A stretch of 49,619 nt of DNA from Gammaproteobacteria bacterium (GCA_021324815.1 JAJPIJ010000050.1:1-49619), one strand, 5' to 3'. Positions 1-7,852 are shown, counted from the stretch's first letter. Made by a program: numbers and translations. Notes: a model not told the origin generated them from the letters alone.

Positions 1-288
1 ATGGAGATGGACGAGATCAACGAGGACTTCCCCGAGACCGACGTGGCCATGGTCATCGGCGCCAACGACATCGTCAACCCGGCGGCGCAGGAGGACCCGG
101 GGAGCCCCATCGCCGGCATGCCGGTGCTGGAGGTGTGGAAGGCCAGAACCTCCATCGTCATGAAGCGCAGCATGGCCTCCGGCTATGCCGGCGTGGACAA
201 TCCGCTGTTCTACAGGGGCAACAGCCGCATGCTGTTCGGCGACGCGAAGAAGATGCTGGAGGAGGTTCTCACCGCGCTCAAGCGCTGA
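1..288 (+). CDS. pntB: NAD(P) transhydrogenase subunit beta, C-terminal end (partial)
   Basis: The window opens inside this gene; only the last 95 codons are present. The product is the beta subunit of the proton-translocating membrane transhydrogenase, which couples hydride transfer between NADH and NADP+ to the proton gradient and so supplies NADPH. What is visible is the end of the soluble NADP(H)-binding domain III, including the family-typical segments [28 protein letters not shown] and [16 protein letters not shown], and the usual C-terminal helix. The pntA genes must lie upstream, outside the window. The stop is 14 bases from the stop of a convergent GGDEF/EAL gene. The identification is firm; the true start is not visible. 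Confidence 0.95.
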   Translation: MEMDEINEDFPETDVAMVIGANDIVNPAAQEDPGSPIAGMPVLEVWKARTSIVMKRSMASGYAGVDNPLFYRGNSRMLFGDAKKMLEEVLTALKR

Positions 289-302
289 AGGCGTGCCGCC
301 TC

Positions 303-2372
303 TCAGGGCCGCTGTTCCATGAACATTTGCCTGAATTCGTCGGCGGGAAGCGGCTTGTGGAGGAAGTGGCCCTGCGCCACGTCGCATTGGTTGTCGGCGA
401 GGAATGCAAATTCATCCTTCGTCTCCACTCCCTCGGCGACCACCTTGAGGTCGATGGCGTGCGCCAGTTGGATGAGCTGCCTCAACATCACCGTGGCGGT
501 GGGGATGGTGGACAGTTCGCGGATGAGGGAGCCGTCGATCTTCAGCCTTTCAATCGGCAGGCGCCGCAGATAATTCAGCGAGGAATATCCGGTCCCGAAG
601 TCGTCCATGCTGACGGCGACCCCCAGGGTCCTGAGTTCATTGATCGTGCGCACGGTTTCCTGGATGTTGCGCAGGAACACGGCCTCGGTGACCTCCAATT
701 CGAGATCCTGCGGCGGCAGGCTCGTCTCCATCAATATCCGTCTGACGGTCTGTAAAATCTGGCCCTCCCAGAACTGCCGGGCGGAAATGTTGACGCCCAT
801 GCGCAGGTGCGGCAGTCCCGCGTCCTGCCAGGCCTTGTTTTGCGCGCACGCCGTTTTGAGCGCCCAGGTGCCGATGGGGACGATGAGGCCGGTCTCCTCG
901 GCGACCGGCATGAAATCCTGCGGAGAGACAATCCCCATCGATGGATGCCGCCAGCGCAGCAGGGCTTCGACGCCGATGACGCGCCCCGTCTTCATCTCCT
1001 TCTGCGGCTGGTAATGGAGGACGAATTCGCCGCGATCGATCGCGCGGCGCAGGGCGTTTTCGAGTTCCAGCCGACGGGTGACCTGCGCGCTCATTTCCGG
1101 TTCGAAGAACTGGAAGCCGTTCCGACCCATCTGTTTGGCGCGGTACATGGCGGCGTCGGCGTTCTTCAACAGCGCTTCCGAAGTCCTGCCGTCCGCGGGG
1201 AACAGCGCGATGCCGATGCTGGTCGAGGAATAAAGCTCGGTGTTCAGCACCGAGAACGGCGTGGCGAAGATGTTCTGCAGCCGGCGCACGACCGGGATGG
1301 CTTCCTGCGTGTTTTTGAGGGGGGAAAGCAGGACGACGAATTCATCGCCGCCGAGCCTGGCCACCGTGTCGCCTTCGCGCACGGCCTCCCGCAGCCGCGC
1401 CGAGAGCGCCAGCAGCAGGGCATCGCCGTAGACGTGACCGTAGCCGTCGTTGACGAGCTTGAACCGATCCAGATCCAGTATGAGCACGCCGAAGGTGTTG
1501 CCGGTGCGGTGCGCCTGCGCGATGGCCTGGGCGATGCGATCATCGAGCAGGTTGCGGTTGGGGAGATCCGTGAGCGCGTCGTGGGTCGCGAGATATTGCA
1601 ATTTTGCCTCCTGGGCCTTGCGCTCGGTGACGTCGTGGGCGACGCCATCAAGTCTGGCGGGCCGCCCGTCCGGGCCGCGACCAATCGCCACCTTGTCCTC
1701 CAGCCAGCGCACCTCGCCGTCGGGACGCAGGATGCGGTATTGAATGGTCAACGCGCCTTTTTCGGTCAGCTCGGGAAGTACCTGGGCAACCCGTTTTCGA
1801 TCGTCGGGGTGGACGATGTTGAGAAACAGATCAGGGTCCCTGTAGAACGCCTCCGCCGGCCGGCCGTAGACCTTCTCGGCGGCCGGGTTGAGATACAAGG
1901 TTTCATAAGTGTGCGCGGAAATCGACCACACCACGTCGTCGATGGTCGCGAGGATGGCGTTCAATTTTTGTTCCGTGGCCAGGCGCTCGGTGATGTCGTG
2001 GGCGACGCCGTCGATTCTGACCGGTCCGCCGGACGCGTCGCGCGCCACGGCGATTTTGTCCTCCAGCCAGCGCACCTCGCCGTCGGGACGGACAATGCGG
2101 TATTGGATGGAAGCGGCGCCCTTGTCCATCAATTCGGGAAGCACCCGGGAGACCCGCTCGCGATCCTCCGGGTGGACGATGCTCAGGAACAGGCCGGGAT
2201 CCTTGTAGAATGCCTCCGCCGGCCGGCCGTATATTTTTTCGGCGGCAGGGTTGAGGTAGAGTGTCTCATAGGTGCTCGCGGATATGGACCATACGACGTT
2301 GTCGATGGTCGCGAGGATGGCGTTGAGTCGTTCTTCGGCCACTTTATCCCTGTCCATTGACGCCTTCGACAT
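303..2372 (-). CDS. PAS-PAS-GGDEF-EAL cyclic-di-GMP signalling protein
   Basis: Predicted 689-aa cytosolic protein that makes and/or degrades the second messenger cyclic di-GMP. Two PAS sensor domains (about residues 14-134 and 135-255) are followed by a GGDEF domain and an EAL domain. GGDEF is intact at 341-345, and an RxxD inhibitory site (R332, D335) sits the expected five residues before it. The EAL motif is intact at about 469 and DDFGTGYSS follows, so both activities are possible. No transmembrane segment is evident. The start is set at the ATG of MSKASMDRDK, because upstream codons would run into the divergent dehydrogenase gene and AAGGA lies about 12 bases ahead; a start five codons later is also possible. 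The two PAS domains are close copies of each other. Confidence 0.93.
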   Translation of the reverse strand: MSKASMDRDKVAEERLNAILATIDNVVWSISASTYETLYLNPAAEKIYGRPAEAFYKDPGLFLSIVHPEDRERVSRVLPELMDKGAASIQYRIVRPDGEVRWLEDKIAVARDASGGPVRIDGVAHDITERLATEQKLNAILATIDDVVWSISAHTYETLYLNPAAEKVYGRPAEAFYRDPDLFLNIVHPDDRKRVAQVLPELTEKGALTIQYRILRPDGEVRWLEDKVAIGRGPDGRPARLDGVAHDVTERKAQEAKLQYLATHDALTDLPNRNLLDDRIAQAIAQAHRTGNTFGVLILDLDRFKLVNDGYGHVYGDALLLALSARLREAVREGDTVARLGGDEFVVLLSPLKNTQEAIPVVRRLQNIFATPFSVLNTELYSSTSIGIALFPADGRTSEALLKNADAAMYRAKQMGRNGFQFFEPEMSAQVTRRLELENALRRAIDRGEFVLHYQPQKEMKTGRVIGVEALLRWRHPSMGIVSPQDFMPVAEETGLIVPIGTWALKTACAQNKAWQDAGLPHLRMGVNISARQFWEGQILQTVRRILMETSLPPQDLELEVTEAVFLRNIQETVRTINELRTLGVAVSMDDFGTGYSSLNYLRRLPIERLKIDGSLIRELSTIPTATVMLRQLIQLAHAIDLKVVAEGVETKDEFAFLADNQCDVAQGHFLHKPLPADEFRQMFMEQRP
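1608..2333 (-). repeat. Tandem duplication of a PAS-domain segment
   Basis: Two adjacent 121-codon units (1971-2333 and 1608-1970) encode PAS domains that match at about 91 of 120 aligned residues by hand count. Shared blocks include TYETLYLNPAAEK and RPDGEVRWLEDK. This is an in-gene tandem duplication inside the GGDEF/EAL gene. Confidence 0.85.
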
Positions 2373-2390
2373 GCCCGGAATGAATCCTTC

Positions 2391-2419
2391 TTTTTGTTGT
2401 CCTTGATTACAAGTATAGT
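2391..2419 (+). promoter_or_regulatory. Possible divergent promoter region
   Basis: An 86-base gap separates the divergent GGDEF/EAL and alcohol dehydrogenase genes. On the plus strand TATAGT (2414-2419) lies 17 bases after a T-rich hexamer (2391-2396). On the minus strand the overlapping TATACT (2417-2412) is an equally good -10. The -35 elements are weak on both sides, so this is tentative; overlapping -10 boxes would make the two directions compete. Confidence 0.35.
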
Positions 2420-2458
2420 CAATAGCAGGCATCCGGGTAAAAACAGGAGCTTGTGAAA

Positions 2459-3514
2459 ATGATTGCTTCCACGGGATATGCAGCCCGCAGCGCAACCACG
2501 CCGCTCGCTCCCTTTTCCTTTGAACGGCGCGAACCCGGGCCGCAGGACGTGCAGATCGAGATTCTCTACTGCGGCGTCTGCCACTCGGACCTGCATCAGG
2601 TTCGCGACGAGTGGGGCGGCGCGATTTTCCCCATGGTGCCCGGACACGAGATCGTGGGCAGGGTGGCGAAGGTCGGCGGACAGGTAAGGAATTTCAAGGC
2701 GGGTGATCTGGCCGCCGTCGGCTGCATGATTGATTCCTGCCGGCGGTGCGAGTCATGTGCAGGGGGTCTGGAGCAGTACTGCGAAAACGGCATGACGCTG
2801 ACCTACAACGACCGCTACAAGGACACCGGCGAGCCGACCTATGGCGGCTATTCTGACAGCATCGTGGTGACGGAAAAATTCGTGCTGAAGGTCCCCGGAA
2901 ATCTCGATCTCAAGGGCGCGGCGCCGCTGCTGTGCGCCGGCATCACCACTTATTCGCCCCTGCGTCACTGGAGGGTGCAGGCGGGCGACAAGGTCGGCGT
3001 GGTGGGCCTGGGCGGCCTGGGCCACATGGGCGTCAAGTTCGCCCACGCCTTCGGCGCGCATGTCGTCCTGTTCACGACCTCGCCGGGCAAGGCGCAGGAC
3101 GCCATACGCCTTGGCGCCGACGAAGTGGTGATCTCCAGGAATCCGGAGGCGGTGAAAAAACACGCCGGCAGCTTCAATTTCATCCTGAACACCGTGGCGG
3201 CGCCTCATAATCTCGACGCTTATCTCGAGCTGTTGAAGCGCGACGGCACGATGTGCCTGGTGGGCGTGCCGGATCAGCCGCATCCGTCGCCCACCGTCGG
3301 CAATTTGATCTTCAAGCGCCGCCAGCTCGCCGGGTCGTTGATCGGCGGCATCCGGGAGACGCAGGAAATGCTGGACTTCTGCGGCCGGCACAATATCACC
3401 TCCGACGTGGAGGTGATTCCGATCCAGAAGATCAACGAGGCCTACGAGCGATTGCTGAAGAGCGACGTGAAGTACCGCTTCGTCATCGATCTTGCGTCCC
3501 TGAAGCAGAAATAA
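2459..3514 (+). CDS. Zinc-dependent NAD(P) alcohol dehydrogenase (YahK/CAD type)
   Basis: Predicted 351-aa medium-chain dehydrogenase/reductase that oxidises alcohols or reduces aldehydes with NAD(P). Catalytic-zinc ligands appear in YCGVCHSDLH and VPGHEIVG. The structural zinc is bound by the four-cysteine cluster in CMIDSCRRCESCAGGLEQYC. The Rossmann motif GLGGLGHMG follows. Length and motif spacing fit the cinnamyl-alcohol-dehydrogenase/YahK branch, which often has broad aldehyde specificity, so the physiological substrate is unknown. ATG 2459 is preferred over GTG 2453 because AGGAG (2445-2449) is nine bases from the ATG but only three from the GTG. It is divergent from the c-di-GMP gene and is followed by a terminator shared with the opposing lipoprotein gene. 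Confidence 0.92.
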   Translation: MIASTGYAARSATTPLAPFSFERREPGPQDVQIEILYCGVCHSDLHQVRDEWGGAIFPMVPGHEIVGRVAKVGGQVRNFKAGDLAAVGCMIDSCRRCESCAGGLEQYCENGMTLTYNDRYKDTGEPTYGGYSDSIVVTEKFVLKVPGNLDLKGAAPLLCAGITTYSPLRHWRVQAGDKVGVVGLGGLGHMGVKFAHAFGAHVVLFTTSPGKAQDAIRLGADEVVISRNPEAVKKHAGSFNFILNTVAAPHNLDAYLELLKRDGTMCLVGVPDQPHPSPTVGNLIFKRRQLAGSLIGGIRETQEMLDFCGRHNITSDVEVIPIQKINEAYERLLKSDVKYRFVIDLASLKQK

Positions 3515-3545
3515 AAAGGCCGGCAGCGATCAGTCGCTGCCGGCC
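3511..3545 (-). terminator. Rho-independent terminator for the peptidoglycan-binding lipoprotein
   Basis: A perfect 12-bp stem (GGCCGGCAGCGA, 3518-3529, with TCGCTGCCGGCC, 3534-3545) encloses a TCAG loop. Reading the minus strand the stem is followed by TTTTTAT, so it ends the minus-strand lipoprotein transcript. It may also stop the converging alcohol dehydrogenase transcript, although that side has no T-tract. Confidence 0.85.
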
Positions 3546-3559
3546 GGATGCCGAGAGGA

Positions 3560-4084
3560 TCAGGCGCTGGTGCCGGCGACGCCGCGCTGGCGCAGGTGCT
3601 CCAGCAATTGCGTGCTGGGCTGCCCGTTCACCGCCAGTCCGTTCTGCTGTTGATACGTGCGGATGGCGCTCTGGGTGCGGGGGCCGGCGATGCCGTCCAC
3701 CTGCCCGTCATACAGGCGCAGGTGTTTCAGCGCGGCTTGAATCTGCCGCACCGTGCCCGGGTCGGCGGGTGCGTAGGCATAGTTTGAATATTGCGCCGAG
3801 CCTTGCTGCGCCGGCGACGCGGACGCGGTCGGCGGCGGACTGTTCTGGCTCCATGCCGGCTTGCCCAGATTGACCTGATCGGGCTTGGTCAAGGCCCCCG
3901 TCAGACCGCCGGCCACGGCGCCCAGCACCGCGGCCTCCGGGACCCCGAGGCTGGTCACCGCGCCCACAACCGCACCGGCGCCCGCGCCGATGCCGGCGCC
4001 GCTCAACGTGCGGTCCGAGGTCGTGGTGCCGCAACCGGCCAGCACCAGACCACAAGCTGTCACGGCCGATAATGCCTTTTTCAT
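3560..4084 (-). CDS. Peptidoglycan-binding glycine-zipper lipoprotein
   Basis: Predicted 174-aa lipoprotein. The N-terminus has a lipoprotein signal with lipobox LAGC (Cys at about 18). A glycine-zipper segment (about 30-66, GIGAGAGAVVGAV and LGAVAGGLTGAL) follows, a feature of proteins that insert in or span membranes. A Pro/Ser/Ala-rich linker leads to a C-terminal peptidoglycan-binding domain (about 108-165) with the family pattern VRQIQAALKHLRLYDGQVDG and TQSAIRTYQQQNGL. The likely role is an outer-membrane lipoprotein anchored to the cell wall; no enzymatic domain is present. It is a single-gene unit with its own terminator, a recognisable promoter and a CRP-like site upstream. Exact function unknown. 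Confidence 0.88.
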   Translation of the reverse strand: MKKALSAVTACGLVLAGCGTTTSDRTLSGAGIGAGAGAVVGAVTSLGVPEAAVLGAVAGGLTGALTKPDQVNLGKPAWSQNSPPPTASASPAQQGSAQYSNYAYAPADPGTVRQIQAALKHLRLYDGQVDGIAGPRTQSAIRTYQQQNGLAVNGQPSTQLLEHLRQRGVAGTSA

Positions 4085-4114
4085 GGTGCTCTCCTGTCTC
4101 GTTGGGAGGATGTC

Positions 4115-4144
4115 TTTATAGACAATTCACCGCGCGCGTGACAG
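4115..4144 (-). promoter_or_regulatory. Predicted sigma-70 promoter of the lipoprotein gene
   Basis: On the minus strand CTGTCA (4144-4139) and TATAAA (4120-4115) are separated by 18 bases. The expected start is near 4108, about 24 bases before the ATG at 4084. The -10 is strong and the -35 matches four of six positions. The CRP-like site upstream is centred about 61.5 bases from this start. Confidence 0.6.
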
Positions 4145-4161
4145 CAGTCCATCGTCATATT

Positions 4162-4177
4162 TGTGAACGTGCTCACA
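4162..4177. promoter_or_regulatory. CRP/FNR-family binding site (TGTGA-N6-TCACA)
   Basis: TGTGA (4162-4166), six bases, then TCACA (4173-4177) is an exact match to the CRP consensus core, with flanking TTTG/CAAA that extends the dyad. Its centre lies about 61.5 bases upstream of the predicted lipoprotein start, the classic class I activator position. The binding protein is inferred; it is not encoded in the window. Confidence 0.7.
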
Positions 4178-4194
4178 CAAATCACGTCCCGGAG

Positions 4195-4224
4195 AAAAAG
4201 CGGCTCGGGCGTGACGCGCCGCTT
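4195..4224 (-). terminator. Terminator after a decayed outer-membrane gene
   Basis: AAGCGGC (4198-4204) pairs with GCCGCTT (4218-4224), and the intervening bases can fold further. On the minus strand the stem is followed by TTTTTC. It overlaps the stop codon of the short barrel-like remnant at 4224-4313, so it looks like the original 3' end of a minus-strand gene. Confidence 0.6.
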
Positions 4225-4313
4225 CAGAAGCGGTACAGCAATCCAGCCAGTATTCTCCGATCATCGTATGTCAGGCCGCCGTCGCCCTCCGCGTGTAGAT
4301 AGCGCGCGGACAT
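4224..4313 (-). pseudogene. C-terminal remnant of an outer-membrane beta-barrel protein
   Basis: On the minus strand a 29-codon frame reads MSARYLHAEGDGGLTYDD and ends in RRILAGLLYRF, directly followed by a terminator. Alternating hydrophobic residues and a terminal Phe are the signature of the last strand of an outer-membrane barrel recognised by BamA. A stop codon lies eight codons upstream in the same frame and there is no long reading frame beyond. The 5' part is therefore gone or scrambled. The rest of the 4085-4475 gap holds only the promoter, the CRP-like site and nothing else I can recognise. The protein family is not identified and the call is tentative. Confidence 0.4.
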
Positions 4314-4433
4314 GCCGGCGCCATTCAAGAATCACACGGACGAGGAACTCGAACTCATCGAGGCGCTCGTCGGGGCGTTCCGCCGTTTGTCCTGCCCGGG
4401 GACTCCTACGCCACCTCGCGCCGCACCGAATAC

Positions 4434-4461
4434 TGAGCCGCGGCTTCGGCTGTCGTATAAT
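4434..4461 (+). promoter_or_regulatory. Promoter of tRNA-Ser
   Basis: A perfect TATAAT (4456-4461) stands 14 bases before the tRNA. The -35 region (around 4434-4439, TGAGCC) is weak. A GC-rich stretch lies between the -10 and the tRNA, as in stringently controlled stable-RNA promoters. Confidence 0.55.
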
Positions 4462-4475
4462 CCGCCCGGCATCTC

Positions 4476-4565
4476 GGAGAGGTGGCAGAGCGGTTGAATG
4501 CACCGGTCTTGAAAACCGGCGCGGGCGCAAGCCCGCCGTGGGTTCGAATCCCACCCTCTCCGCCA
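4476..4565 (+). tRNA. tRNA-Ser (anticodon TGA)
   Basis: A 90-base class II tRNA. The acceptor stem GGAGAGG (4476-4482) pairs with CCTCTCC (4555-4561), followed by G and an encoded CCA (4563-4565). The anticodon arm CCGGT-CTTGAAA-ACCGG carries TGA. A long GC variable arm (GCGGGC/GCCCGC) and TTCGAAT T-loop are present, as expected for serine tRNA. Confidence 0.97.
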
Positions 4566-4721
4566 ACATTTGGAAATGCGTGAGGAATTAGACCGGGATC
4601 CGCCGTGGGTTGCCCGTCCCATCCTTGGGACTCGTCCCTGCGCGGCTTGCGCGCCGTTTCGCTCCTGGAAAACGGTCGATCCCCCTTTCCGCCGGTTTTA
4701 TCCTTCCCATGAAGGTTGCGC

Positions 4722-5252
4722 ATGAACGGGGAAATTTTCGCGGTGGTCAACGAGCGGGACGAGGTGATTGATTACCGCCCGCGTGCGGAAATCCACCGTC
4801 TGCATCTGCGTCATCGCGCCACGCATATCTGGGTTTTCAATCATCGCAAGGAAGTGCTTCTGCAAAAACGCTCGCTGCGCAAGGACTGTTCGCCGGGGTT
4901 GTGGGATTCATCGGCGGCGGGACACGTCGATCGCGGCGAGGATTACGACGCCTGCGCGCAGCGTGAGCTCCACGAGGAGCTGGGCGTCGAGGCGTCGCCA
5001 TCCATGCTCAGGCGCTGGTTCAAGATCGACGCCTGCGCGGCCACGGGATGGGAGTTCGTCTGGGTCTATGGCTGCCGTGCGGAGGGGCCGTTCAGGCACA
5101 ATGCCGATGAAATCGACGCCCTCCGCTGGCTGGCGCTTGAACAACTGTCGCAGTCATTGCAGCGCGAACCCGCCTCGTACTCCGGCACCGTGCCGCTCAT
5201 TCTGGATCGGCTGCTGCGCGGACCCGCGTTGCTGGAATCCATGGATTTATGA
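4722..5252 (+). CDS. Nudix hydrolase, YfcD/IPP-isomerase-like
   Basis: Predicted 176-aa Nudix protein. The Nudix box is clear in AGHVDRGEDYDACAQREL followed by HEELGVEA, which supplies the metal-binding glutamates. The N-terminal part (RAEIHRLHLRHRATHIWVFN) and overall architecture resemble YfcD and isopentenyl-diphosphate isomerase relatives; the substrate is not established for this group. ATG 4722 is chosen over TTG 4716 because GAAGG (4711-4715) is six bases upstream of the ATG. The stop overlaps the start of uvrC by four bases (ATGA), so the two are translationally coupled and probably form one operon with pgsA. Confidence 0.88.
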   Translation: MNGEIFAVVNERDEVIDYRPRAEIHRLHLRHRATHIWVFNHRKEVLLQKRSLRKDCSPGLWDSSAAGHVDRGEDYDACAQRELHEELGVEASPSMLRRWFKIDACAATGWEFVWVYGCRAEGPFRHNADEIDALRWLALEQLSQSLQREPASYSGTVPLILDRLLRGPALLESMDL

Positions 5253-7081
5253 GCGCCGGTTTTGACGGCAGGGCGTTTTGCCGGACGCTGACCCCGCTAC
5301 CCGGCGTCTATCGGATGCTGGACGCCGAAGGCCGGCTGCTGTACGTCGGCAAGGCGAGCAACCTGAAAAAGCGTGTCGGGAGCTATTTCACGCGCGCCAC
5401 GCGCCTGAGTCCGAAAATCCAGGCCATGCTGGGGAGAACGGCGTCCATCGAGGTCACGGTGACGCACACGGAGACCGAGGCCCTGCTGCTGGAGAACAAT
5501 CTCATCAAGCAGCAGCGGCCGCGCTACAACGTGACGCTGCGCGACGACAAGAGCTTTCCATGGATTTACCTCAGCAGCGATCAGGAATTTCCCCGCCTGA
5601 CCTTTCATCGCGGCCGGCGCTCCGGGCCCGGGCGTTATTTCGGCCCTTATCCGAATGCCGGCGCGGTGCGCGCCAGCATCAACCAGTTGCAGAAACTGTT
5701 CCGCATCCGCAACTGCGAGGACGCCTTTTTCCGGCATCGCACGCGACCCTGCCTGCAGTACCAGATCAAGCGCTGCACGGCGCCCTGCGCCGGCCTGATC
5801 AACGCGGAGGCCTACCGCGAGGACGTGAGACACGCGGAGCTGTTTCTGGAAGGGCGCGGCAATGAGGTCATCGACATGCTGGTGCCGCGCATGGAGGCCG
5901 CCGCCCGGCGGCTGGACTACGAGCTCGCCGCCCGTTACCGCGATCAGATCGCCGACCTCAAGCGGGTGCAGCTCAGACAGCACATCAGCGGCGCCGGCGG
6001 CGATCATGACATCGTCGCGGCGGCGGCGAACGAGCAGGGCGGTTGCGTGCAGATTTTCTTCGTCCGCGGCGGCCTGCACCTGGGCAACCGGACGTTTTTC
6101 TTCAACAACAGCGAGGGCGCCGGCGCGGAGGAGATTCTGAATGCCTTCCTGACCCAGTATTATCTCGACGGCGAGGGCAAACAGGCGCTGCCTGATGAGA
6201 TTCTCATCAGTCATCCGCTGCCGGAGCTTCCGGCGCTGGCCGCCGCCTTGTCCGAGACCGCAGGGCACAGGGTGCGCATCCGGCACGAGGCGCGAGGCGG
6301 GCGCGCGCACTGGCTCGCCATGGCCGGTGAAAACGCCCGCCACGCCCTGGCGCAAAGGGAATGGATGAGCGGCGGTGAGCGGGAACAACGGGAGGCCTTG
6401 CAGAAGGCGCTGGGACTGCCGGCGCTGCCCGAGCGTATTGAGTGTTTCGACATCAGCCACACGCGCGGCGAGGCCACGGTGGGCGCCTGCGTGGTCTTCG
6501 GTCCGGCCGGTCCGATCAAATCCGATTACCGCCGCTACAACATCGAGGGCATCACGGCCGGCGACGATTACGCCGCCATGCGCCAGGTGGTGGAGCGGCG
6601 CTACGGACGCGTGCAGCGTGAAGAAGGGAGACTGCCCGACCTCGTGTTGATCGACGGCGGCTCGGGACAGGTGTCACAGGCGCTGGGGGTTCTGCAGGAA
6701 CTGGGGGTGGCGGACACCCCGGTCGTGGGCGTGGCCAAGGGGCCGGGACGCAAGCCGGGACAGGAAACGCTGGTGCTCGCGCAGGGCCGCGGGACCCTGA
6801 CCCTGCCGCCCGACTCCGCGGCGCTGCACCTCATCCAGCGCATCCGCGATGAGGCCCACCGGTTTGCCATCACCGGACACCGGCAGCGGCGCGCCCGCCG
6901 CCGCAACACCTCGATCCTGGAGGAGATCGAAGGCATCGGCTCGCGTCGGCGGCGCACGCTGATCCAGCACTTCGGCGGCCTGCGGGGCGTGGCCAGGGCG
7001 GGCGTCGAGGATCTCCGCCAGGTGCCCGGCATCAGCCGCGAACTCGCAAGGCGTATCTACGAGCGGTTTCACGCGCTATGA
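5249..7081 (+). CDS. uvrC: UvrABC excinuclease subunit C
   Basis: Predicted 610-aa nuclease that makes both incisions around bulky DNA lesions in nucleotide excision repair with UvrA and UvrB. The order of domains is standard. An N-terminal GIY-YIG domain (PGVYRMLDAEGRLLYVGKAS, about 14-35) makes the 3' cut. A cysteine patch and UVR motif (about 200-235) contact UvrB. An RNase H-like domain starting near ECFDISHTRGE (about 396) makes the 5' cut. Tandem helix-hairpin-helix motifs close the C-terminus (LEEIEGIGSRRRRTLIQHFG; LRQVPGISRELARRI). Full length, start ATG overlapping the Nudix stop. Followed 27 bases later by pgsA, the same pairing as in E. coli. Confidence 0.98.
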   Translation: MSAGFDGRAFCRTLTPLPGVYRMLDAEGRLLYVGKASNLKKRVGSYFTRATRLSPKIQAMLGRTASIEVTVTHTETEALLLENNLIKQQRPRYNVTLRDDKSFPWIYLSSDQEFPRLTFHRGRRSGPGRYFGPYPNAGAVRASINQLQKLFRIRNCEDAFFRHRTRPCLQYQIKRCTAPCAGLINAEAYREDVRHAELFLEGRGNEVIDMLVPRMEAAARRLDYELAARYRDQIADLKRVQLRQHISGAGGDHDIVAAAANEQGGCVQIFFVRGGLHLGNRTFFFNNSEGAGAEEILNAFLTQYYLDGEGKQALPDEILISHPLPELPALAAALSETAGHRVRIRHEARGGRAHWLAMAGENARHALAQREWMSGGEREQREALQKALGLPALPERIECFDISHTRGEATVGACVVFGPAGPIKSDYRRYNIEGITAGDDYAAMRQVVERRYGRVQREEGRLPDLVLIDGGSGQVSQALGVLQELGVADTPVVGVAKGPGRKPGQETLVLAQGRGTLTLPPDSAALHLIQRIRDEAHRFAITGHRQRRARRRNTSILEEIEGIGSRRRRTLIQHFGGLRGVARAGVEDLRQVPGISRELARRIYERFHAL

Positions 7082-7108
7082 TGCCCCGGCCGTGATGAGC
7101 AGCGCGCC

Positions 7109-7678
7109 ATGAACGTCCCCAATACGCTGACCCTGCTGCGGCTGTTTTTGATCCCGGTGTTCGTGGTGGTGTTTTACCTGCCTGTTCATGGAGCGCACGC
7201 CTTGAGCGCCTTGATCTTCGCCTTCGCCGCGCTCACCGACTGGCTCGACGGCTATCTGGCGCGCCGGCTAAAACAAATCTCGCCGCTTGGCGAATTCCTC
7301 GATCCCGTCGCCGACAAGATCATGGTCGCGGTCGTCCTGGTGTTGCTGCTGCAGCAGTACCCCACCGTGTTGCTGGCGCTGCTGACCGCGGTCATCGTCG
7401 GCCGCGAGATCGCGGTCTCGGCGCTGCGGGAGTGGATGGCGGGCCTGGGCGTGCGGCGGCGCGTGGCGGTTTCGGCGCTCGGCAAAATCAAGACCGTCAT
7501 GCAAATGCTGGCGCTGATTTTGATGCTCTACCGCGCCCCGCTGGGCGGGTTCGACACCTACGCTCTCGGCCTGCGGCTGCTTTACCTTGCCGCGCTGCTC
7601 ACGCTGTGGTCGATGTTCGTTTATTTGCTGGCCGCCTGGCCGCAATTGCGGGACGGCGGGAATAAAAACCCCGGTTGA
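7109..7678 (+). CDS. pgsA: CDP-diacylglycerol--glycerol-3-phosphate 3-phosphatidyltransferase
   Basis: Predicted 189-aa integral membrane enzyme that makes phosphatidylglycerol phosphate from CDP-diacylglycerol and glycerol 3-phosphate, the committed step to phosphatidylglycerol and cardiolipin. The CDP-alcohol phosphotransferase signature DxxDGxxAR(x8)GxxxDxxxD is complete in DWLDGYLARR through PLGEFLDPVADK (about residues 35-70). Several hydrophobic helices follow, including the C-terminal LRLLYLAALLTLWSMFVYLLAAW. It sits behind uvrC and ahead of tRNA-Gly, the conserved gammaproteobacterial order. A short stem (ACCCCG/CGGGGT, 7668-7688) overlaps the stop codon and may weakly terminate transcription. 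Confidence 0.97.
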   Translation: MNVPNTLTLLRLFLIPVFVVVFYLPVHGAHALSALIFAFAALTDWLDGYLARRLKQISPLGEFLDPVADKIMVAVVLVLLLQQYPTVLLALLTAVIVGREIAVSALREWMAGLGVRRRVAVSALGKIKTVMQMLALILMLYRAPLGGFDTYALGLRLLYLAALLTLWSMFVYLLAAWPQLRDGGNKNPG

Positions 7679-7722
7679 TTTGCGGGGTCCTGTTTTATGC
7701 GTCCTGTGGATGGGTCTCTCCC

Positions 7723-7751
7723 TTGACACCTTTGCCATGGGCATGAACAAT
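7723..7751 (+). promoter_or_regulatory. Promoter of tRNA-Gly
   Basis: A consensus TTGACA (7723-7728) is followed after exactly 17 bases by AACAAT (7746-7751), 13 bases before the tRNA. The perfect -35 makes this a confident sigma-70 promoter despite an average -10. Confidence 0.65.
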
Positions 7752-7764
7752 ACACCTCAAGCAT

Positions 7765-7840
<76 letters not shown>

Positions 7841-7852
7841 GTTGAACTCAGG

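Noticed and set aside
807-2360. Long plus-strand open frame of 517 codons opposite the GGDEF/EAL gene
   Set aside because: It is antisense to a gene with clear catalytic motifs; the translation is rich in Arg, Gly and Ala without any domain. High GC content keeps such frames open.
4312-4497. Plus-strand 61-codon frame before tRNA-Ser
   Set aside because: It runs into the tRNA gene, has no ribosome site and overlaps the tRNA promoter.
5297-6460. 387-codon minus-strand frame opposite uvrC
   Set aside because: Antisense to a fully recognisable uvrC; nothing in it resembles a protein family.
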